A stretch of DNA of 64,000 bases from Bacteroidaceae bacterium (lineage in GTDB: Bacteria; Bacteroidota; Bacteroidia; Bacteroidales; Bacteroidaceae): the NCBI GenBank assembly GCA_017448965.1, contig JAFSKK010000011.1:1-64000 (forward strand). Direction: 5' to 3'. Shown here piece after piece: positions 1 through 7,138 of the stretch. Each line of letters starts with the position of its first letter. Position 1 is the first letter of the stretch. The notes beneath the pieces are model-generated. The model made no database searches. It was given only the letters and a program-made list of their open reading frames with translations, and had not been told where the DNA came from. The position numbers and the translations under genes were made by a program.

Positions 1-138
1 ATCTCTACAGGGAAACTGGAAGGGATAAACAACAAAATCAAAACAATGAAGAGACAAGCATGTGGATACAGAGACGAGAAGTTCTTTGAACTCAAAATCC
101 TTTCTCTACACGATAAGACCTATGCATTTGTCGGATGA
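1..138 (+). CDS. ISL3-family transposase, C-terminal fragment
   Basis: The window opens inside a reading frame that ends at a TGA at 136-138. The 45 visible residues include GKLEGINNKIKTMKRQACGY and YRDEKFFELKIL. This is the conserved C-terminal end of the DDE domain of ISL3-type transposases, in which the last catalytic Glu sits in the (L)EGxNxKIK motif. The rest of the gene lies before base 1, so whether the element is intact cannot be judged. It borders a strip of degraded toxin-antitoxin-like genes, which fits an accessory region. Family assignment is from motif recognition. Confidence 0.75.
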   Translation: MSTGKLEGINNKIKTMKRQACGYRDEKFFELKILSLHDKTYAFVG

Positions 139-156
139 ACCAAATAAAAAGACGGA

Positions 157-504
157 ATGAACATAGAAGACTATCGTGAGTATTGCCTTTCCTTGGGCGA
201 AGACGTGGAAGAGAAGTTGCCTTTCACGGCTTTTCATCATGCCAGTGGCGTGTTGGTGTTCTACGTTCATGGCCACATGTTCTCATTCTTTGACTGCGAT
301 GATTTCAGTATCATTACGCTCAAATGCCAGCCAGAACGAATTGAAAAACTGAAAGCACAGTATAGTTTTATCGGTAAGCCGTACAATGAATCGCCCAAGT
401 ACTGGATTGGCATTGATGCAAACACTGCCCCTGATGAAATTCTACGTGAATTGACATGTAATTCATACGAGATAGTAAAAGCCAAATACAAGAAGCATGG
501 GTGA
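157..504 (+). CDS. MmcQ/YjbR-family protein
   Basis: This 115-aa protein has the full length typical of the MmcQ/YjbR fold (double-wing, CyaY-like). Recognisable features are the N-terminal helix with LxLGEDVEEKLPF, the core strands around HGHMFSFFDCDD, and the C-terminal YWIGID and SYEIVKAKY elements. The family is usually described as putative DNA-binding, but its biochemical role is not established. The stop lies inside the next gene (8-bp overlap), so the two are probably co-transcribed. There is no signal peptide, so it is cytoplasmic. Confidence 0.85.
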   Translation: MNIEDYREYCLSLGEDVEEKLPFTAFHHASGVLVFYVHGHMFSFFDCDDFSIITLKCQPERIEKLKAQYSFIGKPYNESPKYWIGIDANTAPDEILRELTCNSYEIVKAKYKKHG

Positions 505-1216
505 AATGTGGAATCTGTGGCACGGATGCCATAAGAAGAGCGAGGGCTGTCTGCACTGTTATGTGTATCGGCGCGATGCGGAGTTTGAGAAAGACTCCAA
601 TATCGTGACGAAGACCGCCAGTTTCAATCTCCCCATACGTCGAGACCGACAGGGGAACTGGAAGGTCCCATCCGGCTCGCTCATGTGGACATGCTTCACT
701 TCAGACTTCTTCATCGAGGAAGCCGACGCATGGCGCGAAGACGCATGGCTGATGATCCAGCGACGGAGTGACCTTCATTTCTTCATGATTACCAAAAGAC
801 CAGAGCGTATCGTCCAATGTCTGCCAGATGACTGGGGCGATGGCTATGAAAACGTCACCATCTGCTGTACGATGGAGAACCAACGGAGAGTAGACGAGCG
901 TCTGCCACTTTACCGTGAACTACCCATTCGCCATAAGTCCATCATCTGTGAACCATTGTTGGAGGCGATCGATTTTCATAACGAACTTGGCTCTTGGTGT
1001 GAGCAAGTGACAGTCGGTGGCGAGTCAGGACGTGATGCCCGTGTCTGTGATTATGACTGGGTGCTAAACATCCGTGAACAGTGCATCAAGTCAAATGTCG
1101 CGTTCCACTTCAAGCAGACTGGAGCACATTTCCGCAAGGATGGCAGACTGTATAACATACCAAGAAACCAGCAGATGGCACAAGCCCATCGCGCAGGAAT
1201 AGACTTCAAACAATGA
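497..1216 (+). CDS. DUF5131 / phage Gp37-Gp68-like protein
   Basis: This 239-aa protein has the hallmark of DUF5131 (phage Gp37/Gp68) near its start: C11, C18 and C21 in a C-x6-C-x2-CY arrangement (GCHKKSEGCLHCY), which resembles a radical-SAM-like or Fe-S Cys cluster. Further family motifs are FFMITKRPERI in the middle and GGESGRDARVCDYDW, then FHFKQTG near the C-terminus. The function of the family is unknown. The first ATG overlaps yjbR by 8 bp; a second ATG three codons later would give almost no overlap. It occurs on phages and other mobile DNA, which fits the transposase tail just upstream. Confidence 0.85.
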   Translation: MGEMWNLWHGCHKKSEGCLHCYVYRRDAEFEKDSNIVTKTASFNLPIRRDRQGNWKVPSGSLMWTCFTSDFFIEEADAWREDAWLMIQRRSDLHFFMITKRPERIVQCLPDDWGDGYENVTICCTMENQRRVDERLPLYRELPIRHKSIICEPLLEAIDFHNELGSWCEQVTVGGESGRDARVCDYDWVLNIREQCIKSNVAFHFKQTGAHFRKDGRLYNIPRNQQMAQAHRAGIDFKQ

Positions 1217-1280
1217 ATACCAAACAGATAACAGCAGCCAATGCTGATGAACTGATGGAGCAGCGAGAGCAGCGCCAAAC

Positions 1281-1982
1281 TTGCTTGGACTATGCCGAGT
1301 CGCGACAGAAGAAGACCGAAGGTCAAAAGATAAAACAACGTGTATTTCAACGGATGCTTACGATTTGGCAAATACCTTTAGAATATACACAGATGGTGAT
1401 TCTAAGACATATTTCAATGCCGACCAAATAGCTGTATCACACGGTTCGAGCACAGGTGTGGGAGTGGGGCTAGGTGGAATAGCAGGTGCTTTAGGCATTG
1501 GAGGAACATTAGGGACATTGGCAGGAGCTGTCACAGTTGGAGGCTCTACACAACATGGCGTGACAACCACATATCACCAACAGCGTATATTGGCAATTCC
1601 ACCTCATTCCACGAAAAATCTTTCAGAATACAAACAAGTACATGTTAAGAAGAAAGAATATAATACTATCTCCGATGCGGAAAGGTGGGGCTTTTATCTT
1701 CATCATCAGAGAGGTGTTGTGAAAAAAGGGGGATATGTTTCGTATACGGAAAAAACGACACCATATACGAATAGATATATTATAACATATTCAACATCGC
1801 AAGATTTCTCGAATTATTCGATGCTTCATGCTAAAGTCTATGCTCGTTACATTTTAGGGGAATACTATAACGAAAATTTCTTGTATCCAAAAGATATGTT
1901 TAAAGTTTTACAAAAGTTCATCCCTGATTTCTGGACTAATCCTGGAGTGTTAGTGGGTGAATGTCACTCTTTGAGTAAATAG
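1281..1982 (+). CDS. Hypothetical Gly-rich protein, probably frameshifted at its 5' end
   Basis: The frame open to 1982 encodes about 230 residues with a striking Gly/Ala/Val stretch (around residues 55-90, including GVGVGLGGIAGALGIGGTLG) followed by a Tyr- and Lys-rich region. No ATG lies in this frame before the late SMLHAK; the frame opens at a TTG at 1281. A different frame starts with ATG at 1213, overlapping the DUF5131 stop as ATGA, and runs to 1431 (MNTKQITAANADELMEQREQ...). Both frames are open over 1281-1431 and share two A4 runs at 1325-1328 and 1332-1335. The simplest reading is one gene, 1213-1982, broken or shifted there. The Gly-rich segment could be membrane-inserting. No family recognised. 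Confidence 0.5.
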   Translation: MLGLCRVATEEDRRSKDKTTCISTDAYDLANTFRIYTDGDSKTYFNADQIAVSHGSSTGVGVGLGGIAGALGIGGTLGTLAGAVTVGGSTQHGVTTTYHQQRILAIPPHSTKNLSEYKQVHVKKKEYNTISDAERWGFYLHHQRGVVKKGGYVSYTEKTTPYTNRYIITYSTSQDFSNYSMLHAKVYARYILGEYYNENFLYPKDMFKVLQKFIPDFWTNPGVLVGECHSLSK

Positions 1983-2018
1983 TAATGTTTTGTGTCAAGT
2001 GCAAGAAAACATATAACA

Positions 2019-2049
2019 AAAGGGCAACCGAACGCATCGGCTGCCCTTT
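2019..2049. terminator. Hairpin, likely terminator; repeated at 2486-2520
   Basis: AAAGGGCA and TGCCCTTT arms close a GC-rich stem with inner ACCGA/TCGG pairing. The hairpin sits between the ends of the convergent Gly-rich gene (plus) and the PIN remnant (minus), so it can serve as a bidirectional terminator. Nearly the same hairpin recurs at 2486-2520. Confidence 0.6.
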
Positions 2050-2051
2050 GT

Positions 2052-2182
2052 TTATATTTGTAATTTCTCGAGAAATTCCGAATACTTAAGCATAGGTATT
2101 CCTGCATGGGAACCCAAATCTGTAAGGTCTTTATCTCCACTGATGATGAAATCCACAGGTTGGTGTCAAACAATACCTTCAT
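2052..2182 (-). pseudogene. PIN-domain toxin remnant with internal deletion
   Basis: The minus strand starts at 2182 with MKVLFDTNLWI, the first strand and first catalytic Asp of a PIN-domain toxin. The conserved C-terminal end then follows in another frame: VDFIISGDKDLTDLGSHAGI through KYSEFLEKLQI and a TAA at 2052-2054. The roughly 90 middle residues of a normal ~130-140-aa PIN protein (family often annotated as PIN toxin of a toxin-antitoxin pair) are missing. In the first frame the fragment reads on as a meaningless 72-aa peptide to 1964. The start codon overlaps the stop of the upstream antitoxin-like gene (ATGA), the usual coupling in such pairs. The toxin is therefore dead while its partner looks intact. 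Confidence 0.75.
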
Positions 2183-2370
2183 GCTCCGTATCTTACTGCA
2201 TTAACCTCTGCTGCTATCTCTTCATCGGTCATGACCGGAGATTTAGGGCACGACAGGATAAAGCGCTCAACAGAAGAACGGCGTGTGCGTACCTGCCACC
2301 CCATTCTTGAAGCAAGAGCCTCCATGAAGCTTCTGTCTTTCACGGGAACTGATAATACAAATTCTTCCAT
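2179..2370 (-). CDS. Small antitoxin-like protein partner of PIN toxin remnant
   Basis: From ATG 2370 this gives 63 residues beginning MEEFVLSVPVKDRSFMEAL and ending with the acidic/Ala segment TDEEIAAEVNAVRYGA. Size, charge and the 4-bp overlap with the PIN remnant match the upstream antitoxin of PIN modules in Bacteroidales; the family itself is unnamed to me. A longer reading to 2415 exists but would run into the inverted repeat at 2402-2456, so the start at 2370 is preferred. With its toxin deleted, the gene may persist as an orphan antitoxin. Confidence 0.65.
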   Translation of the reverse strand: MEEFVLSVPVKDRSFMEALASRMGWQVRTRRSSVERFILSCPKSPVMTDEEIAAEVNAVRYGA

Positions 2371-2401
2371 AGTGCATAAACTTTTCCACAAAGGTATGAA
2401 A

Positions 2402-2456
2402 ATTGCACGATACATTTAGCAGTTTTGTCGGAAAATTGCTAAATGCATCGTGCAAT
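2402..2456. promoter_or_regulatory. 20-bp inverted repeat upstream of the antitoxin-like gene
   Basis: Left arm 2402-2421 and right arm 2437-2456 (TGCTAAATGCATCGTGCAAT) match as inverted repeats at 19 of 20 positions. Pairing extends four more A-T pairs inward past one mismatch. It starts 32 bp upstream of the antitoxin-like ATG. An operator for autoregulation is plausible; a small MITE-like element is the alternative. Confidence 0.55.
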
Positions 2457-2485
2457 CATTTGTTTTTTGTTTGATAAGAGTCAAA

Positions 2486-2520
2486 ATCAAGGGCAACCGA
2501 ACGCATTGGCTGCCCTTGAT
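2486..2520. terminator. Second copy of the GGGCAACCGAACGCAT hairpin
   Basis: ATCAAGGGCA and TGCCCTTGAT arms enclose a stem-loop sharing GGGCAACCGAACGCAT and GGCTGCCC with the hairpin at 2019-2049. It is followed on the plus side by TATTATATAATAATG. Two almost identical hairpins therefore bracket the PIN/antitoxin locus. Confidence 0.5.
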
Positions 2521-2657
2521 TATTATATAATAATGTGTGTCTGTCCAACATTATCCTTCACAACACTCATATACAGAAGGTTTGTGTATAGATTTCTTTG
2601 AAACCTTTATCTATCAAGAATGGCTTGTTGGTTTTGAATGATTGTTGAATAGCCATC

Positions 2658-2909
2658 TTAGCACACAACACCCTTATGGAGTTGCTCAATGGGGAAAATC
2701 AAATCCCAGTCTTCGCCCCAAACTATATTCCCGTCTTCGAGTTGGAAGGTGTTGAAGAGGCGCTCATCCAAGTATTTGTTATACTGTGGATGGGGGTGAC
2801 GCCGGATGAAGTCACCAATGTTCACCACTTTAGAGGTATTGTCGTTGAAGAACAAGTTCACCGACAAGTTCCCTGCAGGTTCTGCTTTCAAAATGTACAA
2901 AGCTCTCAT
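2658..2909 (-). CDS. DUF2442 domain protein
   Basis: This 83-aa protein follows the DUF2442 pattern: an N-terminal strand ending in AEPAGNLSVNLFFNDNTSKVVNI, a central LDERLFNTFQLEDGNIVWGE, and WDLIFPIEQLH at the end. DUF2442 proteins are usually encoded next to DUF4160 proteins and the pair is regarded as toxin-antitoxin-like, although the function is unproven. Here the DUF4160 partner ends three bases before this ATG, so both are translated from one message. The partner is interrupted by a stop; this gene looks intact. Confidence 0.75.
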   Translation of the reverse strand: MRALYILKAEPAGNLSVNLFFNDNTSKVVNIGDFIRRHPHPQYNKYLDERLFNTFQLEDGNIVWGEDWDLIFPIEQLHKGVVC

Positions 2910-2912
2910 CTC

Positions 2913-3254
2913 TTACAACTTTTTATTGATTCGTGTGGTTTTCACCTCACGTTTGTAAACAAAGAAATCCACCCATTTAGCGACAATATCTTGTCAATAC
3001 ACTTGAATAAAAGCAATTGCAGTTGAAGCATCTTTTGATACAAGTGGATCAACCTCTGGCTTTTCCCTTCTTCTGATCTCTATCAACTTTCCGTCTTCCA
3101 TAATCAGTTCAAAAACACTTTCACAACCTCCATGCTTCACATGCACATGGATGGGTTCATGCTCATTCGAAAATAAATAGAAGATAAAGCCGAAGTATTC
3201 AAAGATTTTTGGTATAATAGATGGTTTATTAATATCTCGTTGCAAATTAATCAC
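2913..3254 (-). pseudogene. DUF4160 protein interrupted by an in-frame TGA
   Basis: The frame begins at 3254 and shows the DUF4160 signature: IPKIFEYFGFIFYLFSNEHE, then PIHVHVKHGG, then a charged IEIRRREK segment. Translation meets TGA at 2994-2996 after AFIQVY. The same frame continues without another stop for 27 codons as QDIVAKWVDFFVYKREVKTT and on to a TAA at 2913-2915, just before the DUF2442 start. This is the expected conserved C-terminus, so the family's ~113-aa length is restored if the TGA is read through. One point mutation has therefore created a premature stop, giving an 86-aa product at most. A sequencing error is the other explanation. Confidence 0.75.
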
Positions 3255-3318
3255 TTTTTTTCATTATCCTCCAAATTTTCTGTAAACTTTTTTGACAACT
3301 TACGAAAGGAAAAAAGAA

Positions 3319-3348
3319 AAGCGTAAACAAATCTCTTCGTTTACGCTT
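3319..3348 (-). terminator. Terminator of the oad operon
   Basis: AAGCGTAAAC (3319-3328) and GTTTACGCTT (3339-3348) form a perfect 10-bp stem. Read on the minus strand it is followed by TTTTCTTTTTTCC, as expected for an intrinsic terminator downstream of oadB. Confidence 0.8.
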
Positions 3349-3375
3349 ACTTTGTATAAGTAAATAATGTGTGTC

Positions 3376-4638
3376 TTACAAAGTCATGTTCTGCAGGAAA
3401 GAGATGAGCACACCGGCTGCTACGGCAGAACCAATCACGCCAGAGACGTTGGAGGACATGCAGTAGTTGAGCACGTGGTTCTTGGGGTCGTACTTGGTGG
3501 AAATCTCGTTGCAGACACGAGAGGCCATAGGTACGGCTGAAAGACCTGTTGCGCCGATGAGCGGGTTGATTTTCTTCTTGGAGAAGAGGTTTGTGATTTT
3601 CACCATGCAGATACCAGATGCGATAGAAAGACCGAAGGCGAAGAAACCACCCACTACGATACCGATGGTTGTCCAGTTGAGGAATGCCTGTACGGTCATC
3701 GTTGCACCCACGCAAAGACCGAGGAAGACGGTTGCTGTGTTCATGATGGAGTTCGAGATGGTGTCGAAGAGACGACCTGTGTCTGAACCGATTTCCTTCA
3801 AGAGGTTACCGAACATGAGCATACCGATGAGCGAAACGGCTGATGGAACAAGCAATGCCACGATGGTGGTCACGGCGATAGGGAAGATAATCTTGATGAC
3901 CTTCTCGTTCTTCATCTTATTTGTAGGAGGGAAGAGTTTGTCCTGTTCCTTCATGTTGATGCGCAGTTCCTTTTCTGAGCAAGTCAACTTCACCACGAGT
4001 GGAATAATCACAGGCACGAGTGCCATATAAGAGTATGCCGCGATGGCGATAGGAGCCAAGAGGTGAGGAGCCAGCTTGATGGTTGTGAAGATAGCCGTAG
4101 GGCCATCAGCACCACCGATGATGCCGAGCGAAGCAGCCTCCTTGATGTTGAACTGACCAGAAGCAACCGCAATGATGAGCACTGCGAAGATACCCATCTG
4201 TGCAGCGGCACCGAAGATGGAGAGGCGAAGGTTGCGGAGCATAGGGCCGAAGTCGGTCAATGCGCCCACACCCATGAAAATCACTGGTGGCAGGAAACCT
4301 GTCTTGATGAGCATGTAGTAGAGGAAGTTCATCAAGCCGAGGTCGTGCGCAATCTGGGGAAGCGACATCTCCCAGATGTTTTCTGCGAGCACTTTACCTT
4401 CTGCATTGACGATGCGTCCAGCTTCGTCTGCCTGATACACACCCATGTCACCGCCTGGGAAGTTGGCAATGAGCACACCGAAGGCGATAGGGATGAGGAG
4501 CAGCGGCTCGAAGTGCTTGACAATGCCGAGGTACAGGAGCACGAAGGCAAGCAAGTACATGACAAGATACGTACCATTGGCGGCGATGATGTCGCTGAAC
4601 GCCGTCATCTGGTATATGTTATTGAGTATTTCTTCCAT
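3376..4638 (-). CDS. oadB: Sodium-pumping oxaloacetate decarboxylase, beta subunit
   Basis: This 420-aa integral membrane protein matches the beta subunit of Na+-translocating biotin-dependent decarboxylases (OadB/GcdB/MmdB). The conserved blocks include FGPMLRNLRLSIFGAAAQMG, GGADGPTAIF with its essential Asp, and the C-terminal SGVIGSAVAAGVL. It takes the carboxyl group from carboxybiotin on the alpha subunit and couples its release to Na+ export. It is the last gene of the operon (gamma-alpha-beta), with 145 bp before it, and is followed by a strong terminator. The exact substrate (oxaloacetate or methylmalonyl-CoA) depends on the alpha subunit, which is of the carboxyltransferase/oxaloacetate type. 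Confidence 0.92.
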   Translation of the reverse strand: MEEILNNIYQMTAFSDIIAANGTYLVMYLLAFVLLYLGIVKHFEPLLLIPIAFGVLIANFPGGDMGVYQADEAGRIVNAEGKVLAENIWEMSLPQIAHDLGLMNFLYYMLIKTGFLPPVIFMGVGALTDFGPMLRNLRLSIFGAAAQMGIFAVLIIAVASGQFNIKEAASLGIIGGADGPTAIFTTIKLAPHLLAPIAIAAYSYMALVPVIIPLVVKLTCSEKELRINMKEQDKLFPPTNKMKNEKVIKIIFPIAVTTIVALLVPSAVSLIGMLMFGNLLKEIGSDTGRLFDTISNSIMNTATVFLGLCVGATMTVQAFLNWTTIGIVVGGFFAFGLSIASGICMVKITNLFSKKKINPLIGATGLSAVPMASRVCNEISTKYDPKNHVLNYCMSSNVSGVIGSAVAAGVLISFLQNMTL

Positions 4639-4644
4639 AATTTT

Positions 4645-4764
4645 ATTTACTATTTTACAATTTACAATTTACTATTTTTTTCAATTTAGTTATTTCGCAA
4701 TTTATCCATCCAAATGTTCAATTGTCAAATTGTCCGATAGACAAATAAATTGTAAATAGTAAAT
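4645..4764. repeat. AT-rich imperfect inverted repeat in the oadA-oadB spacer
   Basis: ATTTACTATTTTACAA at 4645-4660 and TTGTAAATAGTAAAT at 4750-4764 are inverted repeats, apart from one extra T, separated by about 89 bp of AT-rich DNA with further ATTTAC and CAATTT words. In the operon transcript they could pair and set the relative expression of oadA and oadB. Confidence 0.45.
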
Positions 4765-4783
4765 CGTCAAATCGTAAATGTTT

Positions 4784-6634
4784 TTAAGCCATTTTCATGA
4801 TTGGGTCATCTTCTTCTACTGAGTCGCCAGAGTTGACGAGGATGGCGGTGATGGTGCCAGCCTTGTCGGCACGGATGGCGTTGAAGGTCTTCATGGCCTC
4901 AATGTAACCGAGGGTGTCGCCTGCCTGTACGGTGTCGCCCACCTTCACAGGAGTTTCAGCGTTGTCCTTCACGAGGTAGAACTTACCCTCCAATGGTGCC
5001 ACGATGTCTTCGCCTTCACCTGCTGGAGCAGCTGCTGCGGGTGCTGCACCTGCTGCTGGAGCGGCAGGAGTGGCATCGCCGTAAGCAATCTCCACCTTGT
5101 AGTTCACGCCGTTCACCTGAACAGTCACGCTCTTAGGACCTTCGGCACCTGCTGCTGGAGCATTCTTGGCAGCCTTGCGTTTGGCGAGGTCGGCCTCGAA
5201 GTCAGCCTTAGCCTTGCCGCTCTTGTAGGCGCGATACTGCTCTGGGTGCATAGCGAGTTCGAAGAGTTCCTCGTCGTCCTCGCCGAGTTCCCAACCGTTC
5301 TGCTTCATTTCCTCGCGGAATTCGTCGAGTTTGTCGGGGAAGTAAGATTGTGGGTCTTGTGTCTCGAACTCACGACCCTGCTCCTTGGCCATCTCAATGA
5401 GCTCAGGAGCTACAGGACCAGGCAGCTGGCCTGCCTTGCCGAGAATCATGTCCCAGATGGTGTCGGCAATCATGCTCCAGCGAGCCTTGCCCTTTTCCAT
5501 CTGCATCACGTTCATCAGCGCGAGGTTCTTTACATACTGAGAGAATGGAGTCACGAGGCATGGATAACCAACCTTTGGCCACACGTAAGCCACTTCGTCG
5601 AAGAGTTTGATGAGGAGGTCGTCGGTAGTCAGTTCTGGCTGACCGTTCTTCACCTTCCACTTGTTGAGCGACTTGAGGTTGTCCTCGAGGTCGGTCATCA
5701 GCGAACCCATCATACCGCCTGGAAGACCAGGCTTCACGAGCAGCGAGTTGTTGATGTGGTTGAGATCGGGGATGTAGTAGCCGAGGAAGTCGTCACACAT
5801 CTCCTGAATCTGGGTGCGCACCTCCATGTAGGCAGCCATATTGATTTCCTTCACCTTGAAGCCTGCATCCTTCAGCATCTCCTGCACGGCGATGATGTCA
5901 GCGTGGCCAGTACCCCAAGAGAGAGGAGACATACCTGTGTCGATATAGTCACAACCAGCGTTGCAGACCTCAAGGATGCTTGCCATGTTGAAGCCAGGAC
6001 CTGCGTGAGAGTGGTACTGGATGACAATGTCATTCTTCAGGCTCTTGATGCCTTCCACGATCTTGCCGAGCGATACGGGACGGCCGATGCCTGCCATATC
6101 CTTCAAGCAGATTTCGTCGGCACCAGCATCGATGAACTGCTTGGCCAGGTTCACGTAGTATTCCACCGTGTGGATAGGAGAGTAGGTGATGCAGAGGGCT
6201 GCCTGAGCAATCATGCCTGCCTCCTTCGAATACTTGATGGAAGGAATCACGTTGCGTGGGTCGTTCAAACCGCAGAAGATGCGGGTGATGTCGGTGCCCT
6301 GTGCCTTCTTCACCTTGTAGAAGAGTTTGCGCACATCCTTTGGCACCGGGCTCATGCGGAGACCGTTCAGAGCGCGGTCGAGCATGTGTGTCTGGATGCC
6401 AGCCTCATGGAAAGGCTTTGTCCATTCACGCACGGACTTGTTTGGGTTTTCTCCGTAGAGGAGGTTCACCTGCTCAAAACCACCACCGTTTGTTTCAACA
6501 CGGTCGAAACATCCCATCTTGATGATGGCTGGAGCCACTTTAACGAGCTGGTCAACACGAGGCTGATACTTGCCAGCACTCTGCCACATGTCGCGGAAGA
6601 CCAGTGAGAACTTAACTTCTTTTGCTTTTGCCAT
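4784..6634 (-). CDS. oadA: Oxaloacetate decarboxylase alpha subunit with biotin carrier domain
   Basis: This is a 616-aa protein in three parts: an N-terminal carboxyltransferase TIM barrel (start KFSLVFRDMWQSAGKY; metal/substrate motifs around CLKDMAG and YHSHAGPGFN), a conserved PYC_OADA-type region, and, after an Ala/Pro-rich flexible linker, a biotinyl domain with EAMKT, whose Lys is biotinylated. It transfers CO2 from oxaloacetate to biotin, working with the membrane beta and gamma subunits. Without a biotin carboxylase domain it cannot be a complete pyruvate carboxylase. In Prevotella-like fermenters this complex links oxaloacetate/pyruvate balance to the sodium gradient. Confidence 0.93.
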   Translation of the reverse strand: MAKAKEVKFSLVFRDMWQSAGKYQPRVDQLVKVAPAIIKMGCFDRVETNGGGFEQVNLLYGENPNKSVREWTKPFHEAGIQTHMLDRALNGLRMSPVPKDVRKLFYKVKKAQGTDITRIFCGLNDPRNVIPSIKYSKEAGMIAQAALCITYSPIHTVEYYVNLAKQFIDAGADEICLKDMAGIGRPVSLGKIVEGIKSLKNDIVIQYHSHAGPGFNMASILEVCNAGCDYIDTGMSPLSWGTGHADIIAVQEMLKDAGFKVKEINMAAYMEVRTQIQEMCDDFLGYYIPDLNHINNSLLVKPGLPGGMMGSLMTDLEDNLKSLNKWKVKNGQPELTTDDLLIKLFDEVAYVWPKVGYPCLVTPFSQYVKNLALMNVMQMEKGKARWSMIADTIWDMILGKAGQLPGPVAPELIEMAKEQGREFETQDPQSYFPDKLDEFREEMKQNGWELGEDDEELFELAMHPEQYRAYKSGKAKADFEADLAKRKAAKNAPAAGAEGPKSVTVQVNGVNYKVEIAYGDATPAAPAAGAAPAAAAPAGEGEDIVAPLEGKFYLVKDNAETPVKVGDTVQAGDTLGYIEAMKTFNAIRADKAGTITAILVNSGDSVEEDDPIMKMA

Positions 6635-6666
6635 ATTCTTTTTATCCTTAAATATACTTCAATGTT

Positions 6667-6942
6667 TTAATTCTTCAATTTTTCAATTTTAGCCACGCGA
6701 CCCTTGCCGCCTGTGATTTGGCTGATGGCAGCGTCAATCACCGCCTTCGTGTTCGCGTCGATAGTGTCAATAGCCTTGGCTGCAGGAGCCACCTTCTTTG
6801 CCACTGTCTCTTCTGGAGCCCATTTGTTCACTGCCCAGATGAGCAACTTGCCGAGATAGATCACGATGAGCAGCACAAGGAACACAGTGACCATACCGAC
6901 AACAAGGAGCTGTAAAGCCCCATAAATGTCATTTGTAATCAT
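6667..6942 (-). CDS. oadG: Oxaloacetate decarboxylase gamma subunit (OadG)
   Basis: This 91-aa protein has one N-terminal membrane helix (LLVVGMVTVFLVLLIVIYLG), then a charged, Ala-rich cytoplasmic tail, the standard OadG layout. The gamma subunit anchors the alpha subunit to the beta subunit and helps assemble the pump. It is the first gene of the operon and sits 32 bp ahead of oadA. A TATCTTTG box on the minus strand at 6989-6982 provides the likely promoter. Confidence 0.88.
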   Translation of the reverse strand: MITNDIYGALQLLVVGMVTVFLVLLIVIYLGKLLIWAVNKWAPEETVAKKVAPAAKAIDTIDANTKAVIDAAISQITGGKGRVAKIEKLKN

Positions 6943-6981
6943 ATTCTGAAAAATTTAATCTTTCTACGTTAAAAAACGGTG

Positions 6982-6989
6982 CAAAGATA
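6982..6989 (-). promoter_or_regulatory. -7 box of oad operon promoter
   Basis: CAAAGATA on the plus strand reads TATCTTTG on the minus strand, a match to the Bacteroidetes TAnnTTTG -7 element, 40 bp upstream of the oadG start. Confidence 0.6.
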
Positions 6990-7138
6990 AGAAAAAAAAA
7001 TCACATATTCTCATTATATACCAACCTTTTTTTCAAATGGACATCAAAAGCCCTCTTCAAGGATTCAAATGGCCTCTTTTCTTGTCCAGTTTTCGTTGGT
7101 TCATGGTGCACTAAGGTGCAGCTTACCCATCACACTAC

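Noticed and set aside
2994-2996. Selenocysteine at the DUF4160 TGA
   Set aside because: No SECIS-like hairpin follows, the family has no Sec, and the partner locus beside it is also decaying.
4063-4689. 208-aa plus-strand reading frame in oadB
   Set aside because: Antisense to a well-conserved membrane protein, with unlikely Glu/His composition.
5246-6607. 453-aa plus-strand reading frame antisense to oadA
   Set aside because: His/Leu/Val-rich composition typical of antisense frames of high-GC third-position genes; oadA is certain.
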